From the NCBI GenBank assembly GCA_030549335.1, contig JAUKPH010000018.1:8928001-8992000 (forward strand): a DNA stretch of 64,000 nucleotides. Direction: 5' to 3'. This document shows positions 9,860-21,090 of the stretch, piece after piece. The notes beneath the pieces were generated by a model. The model was not told the DNA's origin, made no database searches, and saw only the letters and a list, made by a program, of their open reading frames with translations. The translations under genes and the position numbers were made by a program. Origin of the DNA: Pontederia crassipes (taxonomy: Eukaryota; Streptophyta; Magnoliopsida; Commelinales; Pontederiaceae). Each line of letters opens with the position of its first letter. The stretch's first letter is position 1.

Positions 9860-12440
9860 TGGAAGGAGGATTCGAACATCAAGCGGAGAAGAGGGAGTTA
9901 ACAAAATGGCACATTAGAAACATACCATTAATAGCAAAAACAGGGCAAAATACTGAATAATACAACTTTATGACCAACACAAACATCCAAAGCATAGAAA
10001 TAGCATAGCTAAAGGACTTTAAATCTTATCAAAAATATCTAACCTCGAAGGTTGATTAGTTATACATGGTTGAAATGATTATAGTCTTAAACATCATTAA
10101 ACTATCACTCAACATCATTGATATACAAAGAAAAAAATAAAGGTGGAAATCAATAAAGCAGTAAACTAAAAGTAGCAAAGAGACAACAACAGTTTGGTAG
10201 AGCTCCAACCTCCCTTCTCAGCTTGACTAGCTCTCATCATCCCCCAAAAAGTGACCCCTGTCCTTTCCCAATTGCCCCCCCCCCCCAAAAGTTTCTTTTT
10301 CCTTTTATACTTTTGCACCAATTCTACATATGAATTCCATGAAGGTGAGTAAAGGGTTAAAAATGTAAACTTCATGTTATGTGGTTCTACTATAGAATAA
10401 TGAGTAAGAAGATTAAAAATGTAAAGTGCCTCCCTAGATCAAGATGATTATGCTTCTAACCTAGAATAATGAGTAAGAAATCCATGTCAACAAACTCTTG
10501 CAAACTTGAGTCGCTTGTCCTCAAGCAAGAGTTAAAATTTTAAGGCAAGATATAATAATTGCAATGGCCACAAAAGGAATACTTGCTAGATATAATTGGT
10601 CAAGGATCATTTAGCAAGTTTTAAGTCAATTAAGTATACCTGAAGTTAGATCAGTAGTGCTTCTAAGAAAGGATTTTACTCCTTTAACAATTTCATACTA
10701 ACTTTTAGCGCATTTCCCTAATCCTGAGGATTTATTTTCAAAAAATTTATACATCATTGTTACTTTGTCCCTCTTATTTCCCCTTTCTCTTTGTTTTTCT
10801 TTTCTATTTTTAACTTCATTGCTAAGTCCTTCCCCAAACTTAAAGTAAAAATAACCAATCGAATGAAAATATTCTCAACAGCTCAATAATTATACATATT
10901 TCATCCGACAAGCTCTTGTCATTCGCAATAATCTTGAGAAAAATATGCCTTTCGACACATAATTATAGTAAGTGGCCGCCATATTTCATGCACTAGGATA
11001 TTTTCACTTTCAAGATTTTTTTTATTTCTCATGATTGGCTTATTGAAATCTTATTATTCATGAGGGCTCATAGTTGTCATAACTGTGGACCCTTAGTGCT
11101 AAGGAATGGAAAATATTTCTGAACCTATAACTATCACTTTGATTCAATTCAGAAGCATTATCGGTTGAAATATTACATGTTTAGGGATGCATTGGATACA
11201 TTCCTACATGCAAGCAAAATTTTTCCTAACGCTTTCTAATTTATGCATGAAAAACTAAGCAAATGCAGTTCAAAAATAAGAATTGATCACAATTCTGATT
11301 CATAGCAGCAAACATTATGAAAAAAAAATGATAATTTTTAGCTAGGATGTAAACGGGAAGCATGCTTTGAAAAATTTAAAATTTGTCATCAAAATTATGG
11401 TATTACAAAAATAGGAGTTAGATCATACCAATTACTCCCCAAACTTAATTTCAACACCGCCTTCAGTGTTGAAACAAGTTGGGAGCATGCAAAATGTAGA
11501 AGAAAACAATTTTCAACTTGTAATAGTGGTTAATTTTTTTTTGTGCAGTTCAAGTGGGAATACGTTGCTCTGTCATCTTTTATCACTCATTTTCCTTCTT
11601 CCTCAAATTCTAAGTCTACAGAAAAGACTTCAATGTGTATAACAAAAAGTATAGCGATTGATAAATAAAAACAAAGATGTTTACAATCAGAGGTAGTTGA
11701 TGCAAAAGATGGGGGTATGTGTAGTGTTCCATTTCAAAGGCACTTGAACTCATGCTACTTAATTCCTAAAAAAATAAGATAAGAGAAGAGTTATTATGTT
11801 GGGTTGCCTCCAGTAAGCGTCATTCTTTATAGTTTTCGAGTGGACTTTGTGACTTATGTAGCTTAAGGAGGTTTCAATGGTGCCATGTGAATATTTCAAT
11901 GCTTCATCCTTGATCAATTTTCAACACGCAAATAGGAATATCCAAATTCATCAGTGTGGCATACTTCTTTCATTTGTATGCATCCCTTCTCCAATATGAC
12001 TTAAGTAGTTGTTAGGTAGTGGCATACTTCTTTGATTTGTATGCATCCCTTCTCCAATATGACTTAAGTAGTTGTTAGGTTGTGAAAAATTCATTAACTT
12101 TTCATTCAATAAATTTTCACATACACGAATGGCCTTTGTATCTCTTAGGTCTGCATCTTGCTTCAACATCCACTTTTTGTAATGGCACCTTTCTACATGT
12201 AATTGTTTCATGTTGATGAGTTTGGGACACACTGATGTGGGCATTATCTATCTGTGTAGGGGAATCTAGTGATGATTCTGCCTCAAAGTCTTCAACTGTG
12301 GCATTTGTGATTGTGTGACTGTGAAGTGGATCCGGAATTGCCACCAATGTTGCAACCTTTTCATCTAATGCATTTGAAGTTTCATAACAATTCTCATAAA
12401 TTGAAGATTGCTTGGGCAAACTCAATTTTGTCTTCTCCTA
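9860..12440 (-). mobile_element. Athila-type element, distal part (post-protease and spacer)
   Basis: Minus-strand continuation of the Athila element at 26944-28114 and 19185-20179. At 12437 the reading resumes the post-protease stretch broken by CACTA-1. It then runs through a region typical of Athila elements on the opposite strand: 'gggttgcctcc' (about 11801-11812), 'actccccaaacttaa' (about 11434), and 'gagtcgcttgtcctcaagcaagag' (about 10508-10532). No pol (RT/IN) domains are seen, so the element is deleted or truncated there. The LTR and the exact junction with the Tekay relic are not resolved. A C10 run occurs at about 10266. Confidence 0.65.
11956..12081 (-). repeat. 63-bp tandem duplication (21 codons)
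   Basis: Two adjacent 63-bp copies (11956-12018, 12019-12081) differ at about two positions. On the minus strand the open segment shows PNNYLSHIGEGMHTN(Q/E)RSMP twice. The length is a multiple of three, so the frame is kept. Confidence 0.9.
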
Positions 12441-12468
12441 CATTACAAGAAAATTGGCGATTAGCGAC
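12441..12468 (+). repeat. CACTA-1 left terminal inverted repeat
   Basis: 28-bp terminus starting CATTACAAGAAAATTGGCGA and ending TTAGCGAC. It matches the right end at 19157-19184 except for the third base (T for C). Confidence 0.92.
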
Positions 12469-13745
12469 GCAATGTAGCGCCTCCAAAAATAGTGACTCTA
12501 TAAAGATGCCACTAGCGCCTCCATTGCGTCTACTTCGTGTCACGAGAATCAGACGCGACTTGCCTCTCGATAGCTTCTCATTCGCGTCTTCTTAGCTACT
12601 CAACGGGTTGCCGTTAACTCTAGCGCAATCGAGATGCTATTATTTCGCGTTACAAACCGCAAATGCGCGACAGCACCTAGCGCCGTTCTGGCGTCGACCA
12701 ATTTAGACGCGACACTAGCATCTCATGTCTGAAGACTCTAAAGCGACGCTATATGGCGTCTTAAACAATGGAGACGCTAATGAGACACTACTAATATTTG
12801 AACACTATCTTATATATGCTATATGTCAATCAATAAATTCATTAAATATTATATTAGTATTAATTACACGATTATATATATATGTATGTATTTTTACATG
12901 ATAAGAGTGTTCCTAAATATATAATTTGTTACCTATATTATTTATGTTATCTATACATATAATATATATAATATCTTAATTATGCATATATCTTAATTAT
13001 GCGTCTTCTTTGCTATTCAACAGGTTGACGTTAACTCTCTAACGCAATCGAGACGCGACGTAGACGCTATTATTTCGCGCCACGAATCGCAAATGTGCGG
13101 CAGCACCTAGCGCCATTCTATCGTCGACCACTTTAGACGCGACACTAGCGTCTCATTTCTGAAGACTCTAAAGCGATGCTATATAGCGTCTCAAACAAAT
13201 GAGACGCTAATGAGACGCTACTATATATATTTAAACACTATATTATATATACTATATGTCAATCAATAAATTCATTAAATATTATGTTAGTATTAATTAC
13301 ATGAATATCAACATATTATCAATAGCATAATATCAACATATATATATGTATTAATTACACGATTAAATATATATATATATGTATTTTTACATGATAAGAG
13401 TGTTCCTAAATATATAATTTGTTACCTATATTATTTATGTTATCTATACATATAATATATATAATATCTTAATTATGCATATATTATTATTATATACTTA
13501 ATCATGGAATTACGATGGTTGATTAAGTGAGTGATATTTTAGCGTCACAGTAGACACTCAATAGTGTCCGCCTAGCGTTTAACGAGAGTCACAGCTTGTG
13601 TCGACGCTATGATGACACTATGGGCGTCTCTCTAGCGTCGCATGTTCGAGACGTCATATTATTTTAGACGCTAGTTTGGCACTACGGTATCGCTAAATGA
13701 ATCTAGCGACTCAATGGCGTCTATATTGCGCCTCCTAAGCCGATT
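12460..13745. repeat. Left subterminal TAGCGTCTC-type arrays of CACTA-1
   Basis: Dozens of variants of 'tagcgtctc', 'tagcgcctc' and 'gagacgct' in both orientations, clustered at about 12460-12790, 12995-13230 and 13535-13745, separated by AT-rich spacers. Another cluster is at 14200-14370. In En/Spm elements short subterminal repeats are binding sites for TNPA; that role here is inferred. Confidence 0.85.
12584..13480. repeat. About 420-bp tandem duplication in CACTA-1 subterminal region
   Basis: The segment beginning 'gcgtcttcttagctactcaac' (12584) is repeated, diverged, from 'gcgtcttctttgctattcaac' (13001). It includes the 'gcagcacctagcgcc' block and the AT-rich tail ending 'atatcttaattatgc'. 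CACTA-2 has only one such unit (about 20340-20850). Confidence 0.8.
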
Positions 13746-13749
13746 TTTT

Positions 13750-14100
13750 ACCCCTCACATATAAATACGTGTATATGCTGATACTTATATATAATAAGTG
13801 CATATATACATATTATTATAACCTAATCTGACACATATAAACAAATACACATATATATATATATATTCACTTCGAATACGTATATGTTATCTATATATAT
13901 ATGACTCGCACACGTATAGACATATACATACACATATATATTTATAATACATATAGACGAAACACATTGTTGTAACTTAATCTCTCACACGTAGACATAT
14001 ATATACATACGCATATATTACATATGTATATATACACACACACAATTGTGTTATATACACATATACATACATATTTATAATTTTGTATATATACATGATA
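13750..14100. repeat. AT-rich 'acatatata' low-complexity tract
   Basis: Degenerate runs of 'catatacatacacatatata'. A homologous tract is in CACTA-2 at about 21110-21440, so it is an original part of the family and not independent microsatellite growth. Confidence 0.75.
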
Positions 14101-15744
14101 GATTATCGGAAGAAAATAAAATAATTGGAACGGGCATAATGCGATGAGACGTTACATTGATAAATAAAATTTCATACATACGAAAAAAATTTGAAAAAAA
14201 CTTTTAATGAGTGTCTCAATGGCGTCGCGATGTTGAGACGCTACACCATTGAGATGCCCCGACGACGCGATGGTGTCGCTACGTTGTCTTAGCGACACAT
14301 TAGCTTCTCTATAGCGCATCTCTAGCCCAATTGTGACAGTGTCGGCGCCTACATGGCGTCTATGTAGCGTCTCGTTTCTTTGCGACTCTAAAAAATTACT
14401 TAAATCCCTAGTCCCTCTTCTTCGTTTTCACTTTTACTATTTACCATTGTCCCGCCCGACGCCCGACCTCCGACAACCGACCTCCGACGCCCTCCACTAC
14501 CGCCTTCGCTCTTCGCCCGACGTCCGACGACCGCCCTCCATCGTCTTTCGAATGAACGATGGCAAAGGAAGTCGAAAAAGATAAAAGTTAACTATCTTTC
14601 GAAGCCCCAGGCTCACATCCACACAGGGGGATCGATGCGATTTGACGAGCATCGATGGCGCATGGTAATTTACATATAAATTCAATTTATCAAACTTTTG
14701 ACTTATACTTATGTTATCAAATTTGAAACTTTATTGTAGGAGGAGAAAGAAGGCGGTCCCATAGACTTTCGTGTGGTCTATGAGGCCACGCATAAGAGCC
14801 GGAAGACAAACGACTTAGTCACGCCCACTGCTCGTAGGCTTCTGGTAAGTGTCATGATATGATCATTTGGTTGTTGCCGTTAGTGCACTATTTTTGAAAT
14901 ATATTATTTAAATTTTATAGGATGAGTATAATGCGAAAATGACTGAAAAGTATGGAGATGATCCGAGTACTCAGCCACCAGGTAATATTTCTTCGTTGGT
15001 TTAGTCATGTTTTTAATTTACGTGTTTCTTGATAATATAATTTATGTCACGACCCCGATTTAAACAGTGGTTTAAATCAGAGCTCGTGACTGATTACAAA
15101 CGATCAAATAAACTTTTTTTTAGAGAAAAATTGTGCATAACTTCTCTATATAATACAAGAAAATGATAACACATATAAGCAAACCACACAGTTTATATTG
15201 ATCATTCAGAGCATGAACAATCCTAGGGTTTACACCACCATATAGTCATAAAAGATTTACATTTTACAATATACAAAATTACTTTTCATTCATAGCACAT
15301 ATCAAACTCTCTCCATATCCCAACAGAGGAATATGAGAGCTGCAAGTCTTCTATCTAACACGCGCAGTGGGGCACATGACTTCTCAATACCTTAGCAGCA
15401 AAAAGGATCCACACCCTGCTAAGGCTGTCTCTCGCGCTCTCAAAAGTTCTACTGATATGAAAAAGTGTACAACAACACTATGAGCAAATAATAGCTCAGT
15501 AAGCTGATAACTCATAAGCTATGTGTTACCATCTAATAAATTCGAGGAGACATAAACATACATGCATTAATCATCATATCAAAGTCAATGTCTTCATACA
15601 TTTACTAAATATATATATATAACATCTCAATCAAAAGCATTGCACTCAATTTACATTCATTGTCACTTAAACATATCAAACATGTGTATGCAATGCAACA
15701 CTCTCATATGTATGCACGGATCACCAACTGGCCAGTGGTCGATA

Positions 15745-16015
15745 GGTGTACTCTAGAGGTGGCTCCCATCGGGATCAGTGATGTAGCACTTAGCTCCATT
15801 CTACCTCATCCCTTTCGGGGAATAAAAGATATAACGATAGGTGGACTCTAGAGGTGGCCCCTACGGATTCTAAAGGTGGCTCCCATCGCGACTACTCGCG
15901 ATGTGGCACTTAGCTCTAGTCTATCTCATCTCATTATTGGGGAACAAAATGATGGATTGGACTCTAGAGGTGGCTCCCATCGTGATAAGTGATGTAGCAC
16001 TTAGCTCCAATCATC
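15745..16015. repeat. Three diverged direct repeats inside the LTR
   Basis: Three copies of 'ggactctagaggtggctcccatcg...gtgatgtagcacttagctcc' start near 15748, 15843 and 15959, about 95-115 bp apart. Confidence 0.8.
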
Positions 16016-17537
16016 ATATATGCAAATGCAAATGCGATGCATGATTCATCACATAACAAACATCTCCTGGATATCAAAAGATGAATCATATCCAATACCA
16101 TTTCAAAAATAAACAAGATTGCACTCATCGCAATTCATTCCGATCATATCACATATACTTTTCATAATTGGATTTCTTAGAATCAATTCATAGTATTCCA
16201 AAACATGTTCAATACATATAATAATAAATGTCACACCGAATTCAAAAGAAGTGAATATATAGATTAGGAGAAACCAACTTACCTATAAGGACTAACAAAA
16301 TGTTTTCCTTTCCCTTTCACTACTTTACTCTTCTACTCCTATAACAATAATAGTAAGAAACACATTACTACTATGATATGAGCACAAGCCTATAACACAT
16401 GAAACATCATTAATTGCAAAGGATAAGAATCTTAAGTATTTACTCTTATAACTTAAGTAACTATTTAGCATAAGGATTGACCTAATAATATGACAGATTG
16501 CACACATAATAAAGCAAAATTCATATCTTCTTACATACATACCCAAATGATGTCATTCCAATTTTATTTACTCTCATGTTACAAAAATATTATTCTGTAA
16601 AAGTTTCATTTCCTACTTCATTATGATTTGCTCTCATGAGAATCAACATTCAGCCTAACTTTTATATTGTTTCTATGTCCTGACAGACTGAGTGACCTTA
16701 CTTTTATGATTTATATAAAATAATAAACCTTCCCTGTTCTGATTCTTTCAATTTTCTCAAATACTAAGGTGCAACTCATAAAATTGCTTGAATTTATATC
16801 TATTTGTACTGAGCACAATAAATTTAACCAATACTAGCATAATCTGCCCTAAGTTCCTTCCTGACAGATTGAGTAAGGCTAGGTAAATTATTTATAACTT
16901 TTGCTACACATATCATTTTCTAGTGATTCCAATTGTCAATGAATCCTAACATCAATGTCTATGACACCCTAAATTATCAAATAATTACACGACATATTGA
17001 ATTTAATACATAGTTTACAAATTCGAGTAGCAATTTAGGCGGACAGAGTGATAGTACCTTAAAGATACAAGCATAACTTTATCTACAGAAATCATATTAA
17101 CTTGATTCCAAATCTCAATGAAAATAGACTCATAGGGTATGAATCAGAATATATTTTATAATTTTTGGATCACTCGAAGGTATGAAATTATGTAGCTAAA
17201 GATTCGTGAATCAATTGAACATGGCTAGGGTTAATCTTACCCATGAACAACATGAGTTTTGCCCCATGTACAAGTAAAATCCGAAAATAAATGGATGAGA
17301 AAGGCTCAGAGTCACCCTAATTAAGAATTATGTAGTTAAAATCTAGTTGCCCCTTCTCTTTTTTCCTAATTTCCTTCAACCATGTAGCATCTTTTCTTCT
17401 ACCTTTGCAATTTCGGCCAAGGGAGGTGAATAGGGTAGAAGAAGGTAGTAAAAGGTGAAAGGATAAGTATTAAAAGGAAGGGGAAACCGACTTCAGCTGG
17501 TGAAAACCATTTTTCCAAAAATACCCTTGTTACATGG

Positions 17538-17693
17538 CTTATTTACATGTAATGTCTTATTACATGTAATGTCTTATTAAAGTAAATGAATAGCATTTTT
17601 CATTTATTTATAAAAATAAGACATTACATGAAAAATGCTATTCATTTACTTTAATAAGACATTACATGTAATAAGACATTACATGTAAATAAG
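17538..17693. repeat. Perfect inverted repeat, 66-bp arms, 24-bp loop
   Basis: The left arm 17538-17603 is the exact reverse complement of the right arm 17628-17693. Each arm contains two copies of 'acatgtaatgtcttatt'. A transcript would fold into a perfect 66-bp hairpin. The flanks differ. It sits inside the LTR insertion. Confidence 0.93.
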
Positions 17694-18586
17694 GAACTAC
17701 CCCCCATTTGGATTCAAATAAAATATTTATAAAAATAAATAATTAAGGAATCGAAATCTAAATTTTTGTCCGAAGAACAAAAATCGTGATTTCACAGATT
17801 TTCCGATTTTGTGTCAACGTTTTACCTAACTCATACACCTCCTAAAAATTTTTAAAAAACACTTTTAGAATCCTTTCATATATAGAAACAATTACCGGGA
17901 CTTTAATTTTCCAAATTTTCACTTTTCCGAAAATCATATTTTCATGCCTTAAGTAAATTTTCATCGCTTTCGCACTTTAGTTGATATTGAAATGTAAGTC
18001 TTAACATCACATTCATAAACATTATCAATAAGATAATATAACATCACATTCATACAACTAATCATGCATGGTTAACTTAGGGATATTACTATTTATATAT
18101 TATATGATTGTATAATTTTTTTATTTCGTAGAGGACCCTACTGTTTGGGAGGAGGTGGCCGGCACGACACGAGGGGGATACTTGCATGGCCTCGGCACAG
18201 CCGCTCAGATACCTAGGAGGATCGGAGGATATGCAGGAGGTGCATCTGCTCCGAGCTCATCCGCTGCACCTGATATGACGCAGCTATCACAGCAGCTATC
18301 GTAGCAGTTATCGGCGCAGATATCGAAGCAGGTGTCGCAGCAGGTGTCGCAGCAGTTGTCGCAGCAGTTGGCTCCTCTATTGCAGGCGATTCAGGGATTG
18401 ATCCCGACGCAGAATCCATCCCCGCGAGGCCATGGACCGAGCACGTCTGGGTCGAACGTCCGGAATGATAACAATAACTTCCAAACCTAGGATAGAAAAC
18501 AAACTATGCATTTGATACTTACTTAAACATACATATAGTTTGTTAGTTCGGTTTAGTAGTTTTTGTATTCTTATGTTATATATTAT

Positions 18587-18676
18587 GCCTGTGATGGTTT
18601 TATATTGCCTGTGATGGTTTTATATTTCCTGTGATGATTTTATATTGCCTGTGATGCTTTTATATTGCCTGTGATG
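18587..18676. repeat. 20-bp minisatellite, about 4.5 units
   Basis: The unit GCCTGTGATGGTTTTATATT is repeated with single-base variants. The same place in CACTA-2 (about 26350-26390) has about one unit, so the array grew in CACTA-1. Confidence 0.9.
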
Positions 18677-18764
18677 AATATCAATGCATTTTGAGATGCA
18701 TTATAAATTGTATGGTGTGGGAAGGGAAAAAATGAGGCTGGGGCGGGTAAAAAAAATGTGCAAG

Positions 18765-19156
18765 TAGCGACTCCATAGCGTCTCATTGGCGTCTCAACAC
18801 ATGTCGACGCTCATTTAAATATATCGCACTTAGCGCTATCTTAGCGTCTCATTGGCGACACTTGCACGATCATATTTGCGTCAATATAGCGCCTTCCTAG
18901 CGCCTACAGTAGCGACATGTGGGCGCCGGAATAGCGCCTCACGTCTAGAGCCCCTTGCGCGTCGACTTAGCGACGCGGTCCTGCTTCAATATAGCGTCAA
19001 CAAGTGGCGCTAGTTGCGTCTCATTATCTTTGACTCTAGTGCGACGCCACTAGCCACCGATTTCTAGCGTCTCAATTTATGGCGCTAGTTGGACGCTAAA
19101 GAGACGCTCTTCAAAACAGAGATGTAATAGCGCCTCCTTAGCGTCTCCAACCTTGA
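18765..19156. repeat. Right subterminal arrays of CACTA-1
   Basis: Dense 'tagcgtctc', 'tagcgcct' and 'gcgtcgac' variants directly inside the right terminus, the mirror of the left arrays. Confidence 0.85.
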
Positions 19157-19184
19157 GTCGCTAATCGCCAATTTTCTTGTAGTG
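19157..19184 (-). repeat. CACTA-1 right terminal inverted repeat
   Basis: The reverse complement reads CACTACAAGAAAATTGGCGA and ends TTAGCGAC. CTA follows as the target duplication. Confidence 0.93.
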
Positions 19185-20179
19185 CTAGCTGAAAGGATAG
19201 TTGACCATTCTTGACATCTATGACTGCACCAGCTATGGTGAGGAAGAGTGTTCCTAAAATTAGAGATGTATTGTTATCTTCTTCCATAACAAGTATCACA
19301 AAATTAGCAAGAATGCAGAATTTACCAAATTTAATGTAATTTCTTCTAGAATTTCTTGAGGACTCTTTACTAATCTATCAGCTAGTTGAAGGGTCATGTT
19401 GGTGGGCTTCAGATCACCTGCATTCAATTTGTTATCGAGTGATAAGGGTATCTGACAATTGCTCCTAGGTTGCATAGTGATGTGTTCACTTGAAGATTTT
19501 CAAAGAAACTTCTTGGGTCCTTCATATTTGGTGGAAGTTTATTTTCAATGACTACACTAGCCCCTGTAGTTAATGCTATTGTCTCATAGCTGTCAATCTT
19601 TCTCTTCTTTGACAATATATCTTTTAAGAATTTTGCATAAGAAGGCATCTGTTATATAGCTTCAACAAAAGGTATATTGATATGAAGTTTTTTTCAAAAT
19701 CTCCATAAATCTAGCAAATTGTTGATCATTTTGAACTTTAACTAATCTTTGAGGAAAAATTAAAATGGAAGCTTTTGACTGTTGAACTTTTGCTTTGACC
19801 TGAGTATCCTCTTTAGTCTTCTGTGATGGATCCAACTTTTGGCTCTCAACAGGTCGTGGGACTAAAGTAGTCGCAAGCCTCATTGGTTCAACTACATGTT
19901 TCCCACTTCTCAACTCAAGCTGACTAGGACATGTGCCAGTTGATCCGGTGAATGAACTGCCTTGTTGAGCAATCTAGTTCTTCAGGATTTTGTTCAAGTT
20001 TAGAAGATATCTATTGCATGGCATCATTTTGCTTCTCTTATTGCTCGATTAGATTCTCTAGCATATTTTTCAAATTAGTCTCTTTGGGTGTCAGTATCTA
20101 TGAATTAAGTTGAGGTGGCTATGTCAATGCTAGATAGGGAGTGGATGCTATTGGGCTGGTGTTGGAGCTCTCTACATTA
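19185..20179 (-). pseudogene. Athila-type gag C-terminus and protease, middle segment
   Basis: Minus-strand reading from 20179: a coiled, lysine/glutamate-rich gag tail (about 20020-20110, TPKETNLKNMLENLIEQ), then open segments 19662-19913 (MRSGKHVVEP..., FPQRL) and 19424-19648 (MPSYAKFLKDILSKKRKID..., ENKLPPNMKDP). A degenerate protease CNLGA follows, where the family has C-D-L-G-A. The end (about 19190-19310) has the 'LILGTLFLTIAGAVIDVKNG' stretch, which is split from its continuation at 12437 by CACTA-1. Stops separate the parts. It is one Athila element with 26944-28114 and 9860-12440. Confidence 0.85.
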
Positions 20180-20206
20180 TACTACAAGAAAACTGACGAT
20201 TAGCGA
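20180..20206 (+). repeat. CACTA-2 left terminus
   Basis: TACTACAAGAAAACTGACGA and then TTAGCGA. The first base is T where C is expected. It is an imperfect match to the right end at about 26917-26943. Confidence 0.85.
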
Positions 20207-21090
20207 TGTAAAATAGCATCTCGAAACATGGTGACGCTAAATCGATGCCACTAGCGCCGTTATGGCGTCCTAGTTGAGTCCTAAGTAGGAGACGCTACAT
20301 GCGTCTCATTAGCGTTTTCAGAAATAGCCGCTAACGAAGGCACCATAGTGATGCCAGGGTAGCCGCTATTATTCCGCGCCATGAATCAAAAGTGTGCGGG
20401 AGAACCTAGCGCTGTTCTCGCGTCGACAGCTTTCGACGCGAACCTAGCGTTGCACGTTCTGAGACGCTAGCTGGTGTCACATTTAAGACGACACTGTGTA
20501 GATGCCAATATGATTACTAGGCATCTTGTAACTATATATGTTAATTAAGGAATAGATAACTGTATATAGGCTATCTACATTTATATCGCTATATGTTATC
20601 TATTTTGACGCAACCCTATATATTATCTATATTATACGTTAATCAATAAATAAATTAAATATTGTATGTGTACCTTCAACATATGTATGTATTCCTACAT
20701 GATTACTTATATATGTCTACATCATAAGAGTGTTCCTAAATATATAATTTGTTACCTATATTATATATGTTATTAATCCATACAATATATATCATATCTT
20801 AATTATACATATATTATTTTTATATTCTTAATCATGAAATTATGATGGTTGAATTAAGAGACATGATTTGCTACAAATTATCCCATTTTAGCGTCTTCGT
20901 GGAGGCTCAATAGCGCCTACCTAGCGCCACACTAGAGCCGCAATCTTGGTCGATGCCAGGGAGACACTATTGGCGTCTCTCCAGCGTCGCCTTACTGAGA
21001 CACTAAAACGAATGAGATGCTACGTCGATGCTATTCGCCAATACACTTTAGCGAGTCAATAGTGTCTGTATTGCGCCGTAGTAGCCAACT
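20190..21090. repeat. Left subterminal arrays of CACTA-2
   Basis: TAGCG(T/C)CTC-like motifs in both orientations at 20190-20520 and 20890-21090, with a further cluster at 21580-21690 and 21850-21920. They share the 'gcgtcgac' and 'cacctagcgc' blocks with CACTA-1. Confidence 0.85.

Larger units (their letters stand above)
15045..18090 (-). mobile_element. LTR insertion (probably solo LTR), 3.05 kb, TSD ATTTA
   Basis: The segment is absent from the same intron in CACTA-2 (compare 25890-25925). ATTTA flanks it at 15040-15044 and 18091-18095. Plus-strand ends are TGTCACGACCCCGATT and TTAGGGATATTACT, which on the minus strand look like a Gypsy LTR (AGTAATATCCC...GGGGTCGTGACA, first T changed to A). 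No PBS, polypurine tract or protein remnant is visible inside, so it is most likely a solo LTR left by LTR-LTR recombination. Confidence 0.8.
14549..18490 (+). pseudogene. TNPA-like (Transposase_24 type) gene of CACTA-1, exons broken up by an LTR
   Basis: Exon-like blocks match the better copy in CACTA-2: 14549-14665 (starts 'aatgaacgatggcaaaggaag'), 14740-14845 (EEKEGGPIDFRVVYEATHK), 14921-14982, and 18132-18490 (DPTVWEEVAGTTRGGYLHGL...). Intron-like AT-rich gaps with GT/AG borders separate them. These blocks resemble the plant En/Spm second-ORF family, which binds subterminal repeats. The last block has a glutamine-rich QLSQQLS-type heptad run with an internal stop. The exons upstream of 14549 are deleted: the GC-rich leader (about 14450-14548) runs directly into this exon. 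Confidence 0.7.
12441..19184 (+). mobile_element. CACTA-1, En/Spm-type element, 6.74 kb, TSD CTA
   Basis: A complete CACTA element with both ends. The left terminus CATTACAAGAAAATTGG and the right terminus (reverse complement CACTACAAGAAAATTGG) agree over 28 bp with one mismatch. The 3-bp target duplication CTA flanks it (12438-12440 and 19185-19187). Subterminal TAGCGTCTC-like arrays lie at both ends. The interior holds only TNPA-like exons (14549-14982 and 18132-18490); no TNP2 transposase is present, so it could only move with help from a relative. It sits in the post-protease region of an Athila element and carries an LTR insertion at 15045-18090. Confidence 0.92.

Noticed and set aside
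13750..14100. Centromeric or telomeric satellite
   Set aside because: The AT-rich tract is degenerate, short and shared with CACTA-2 at the same internal place, so it is part of the transposon.
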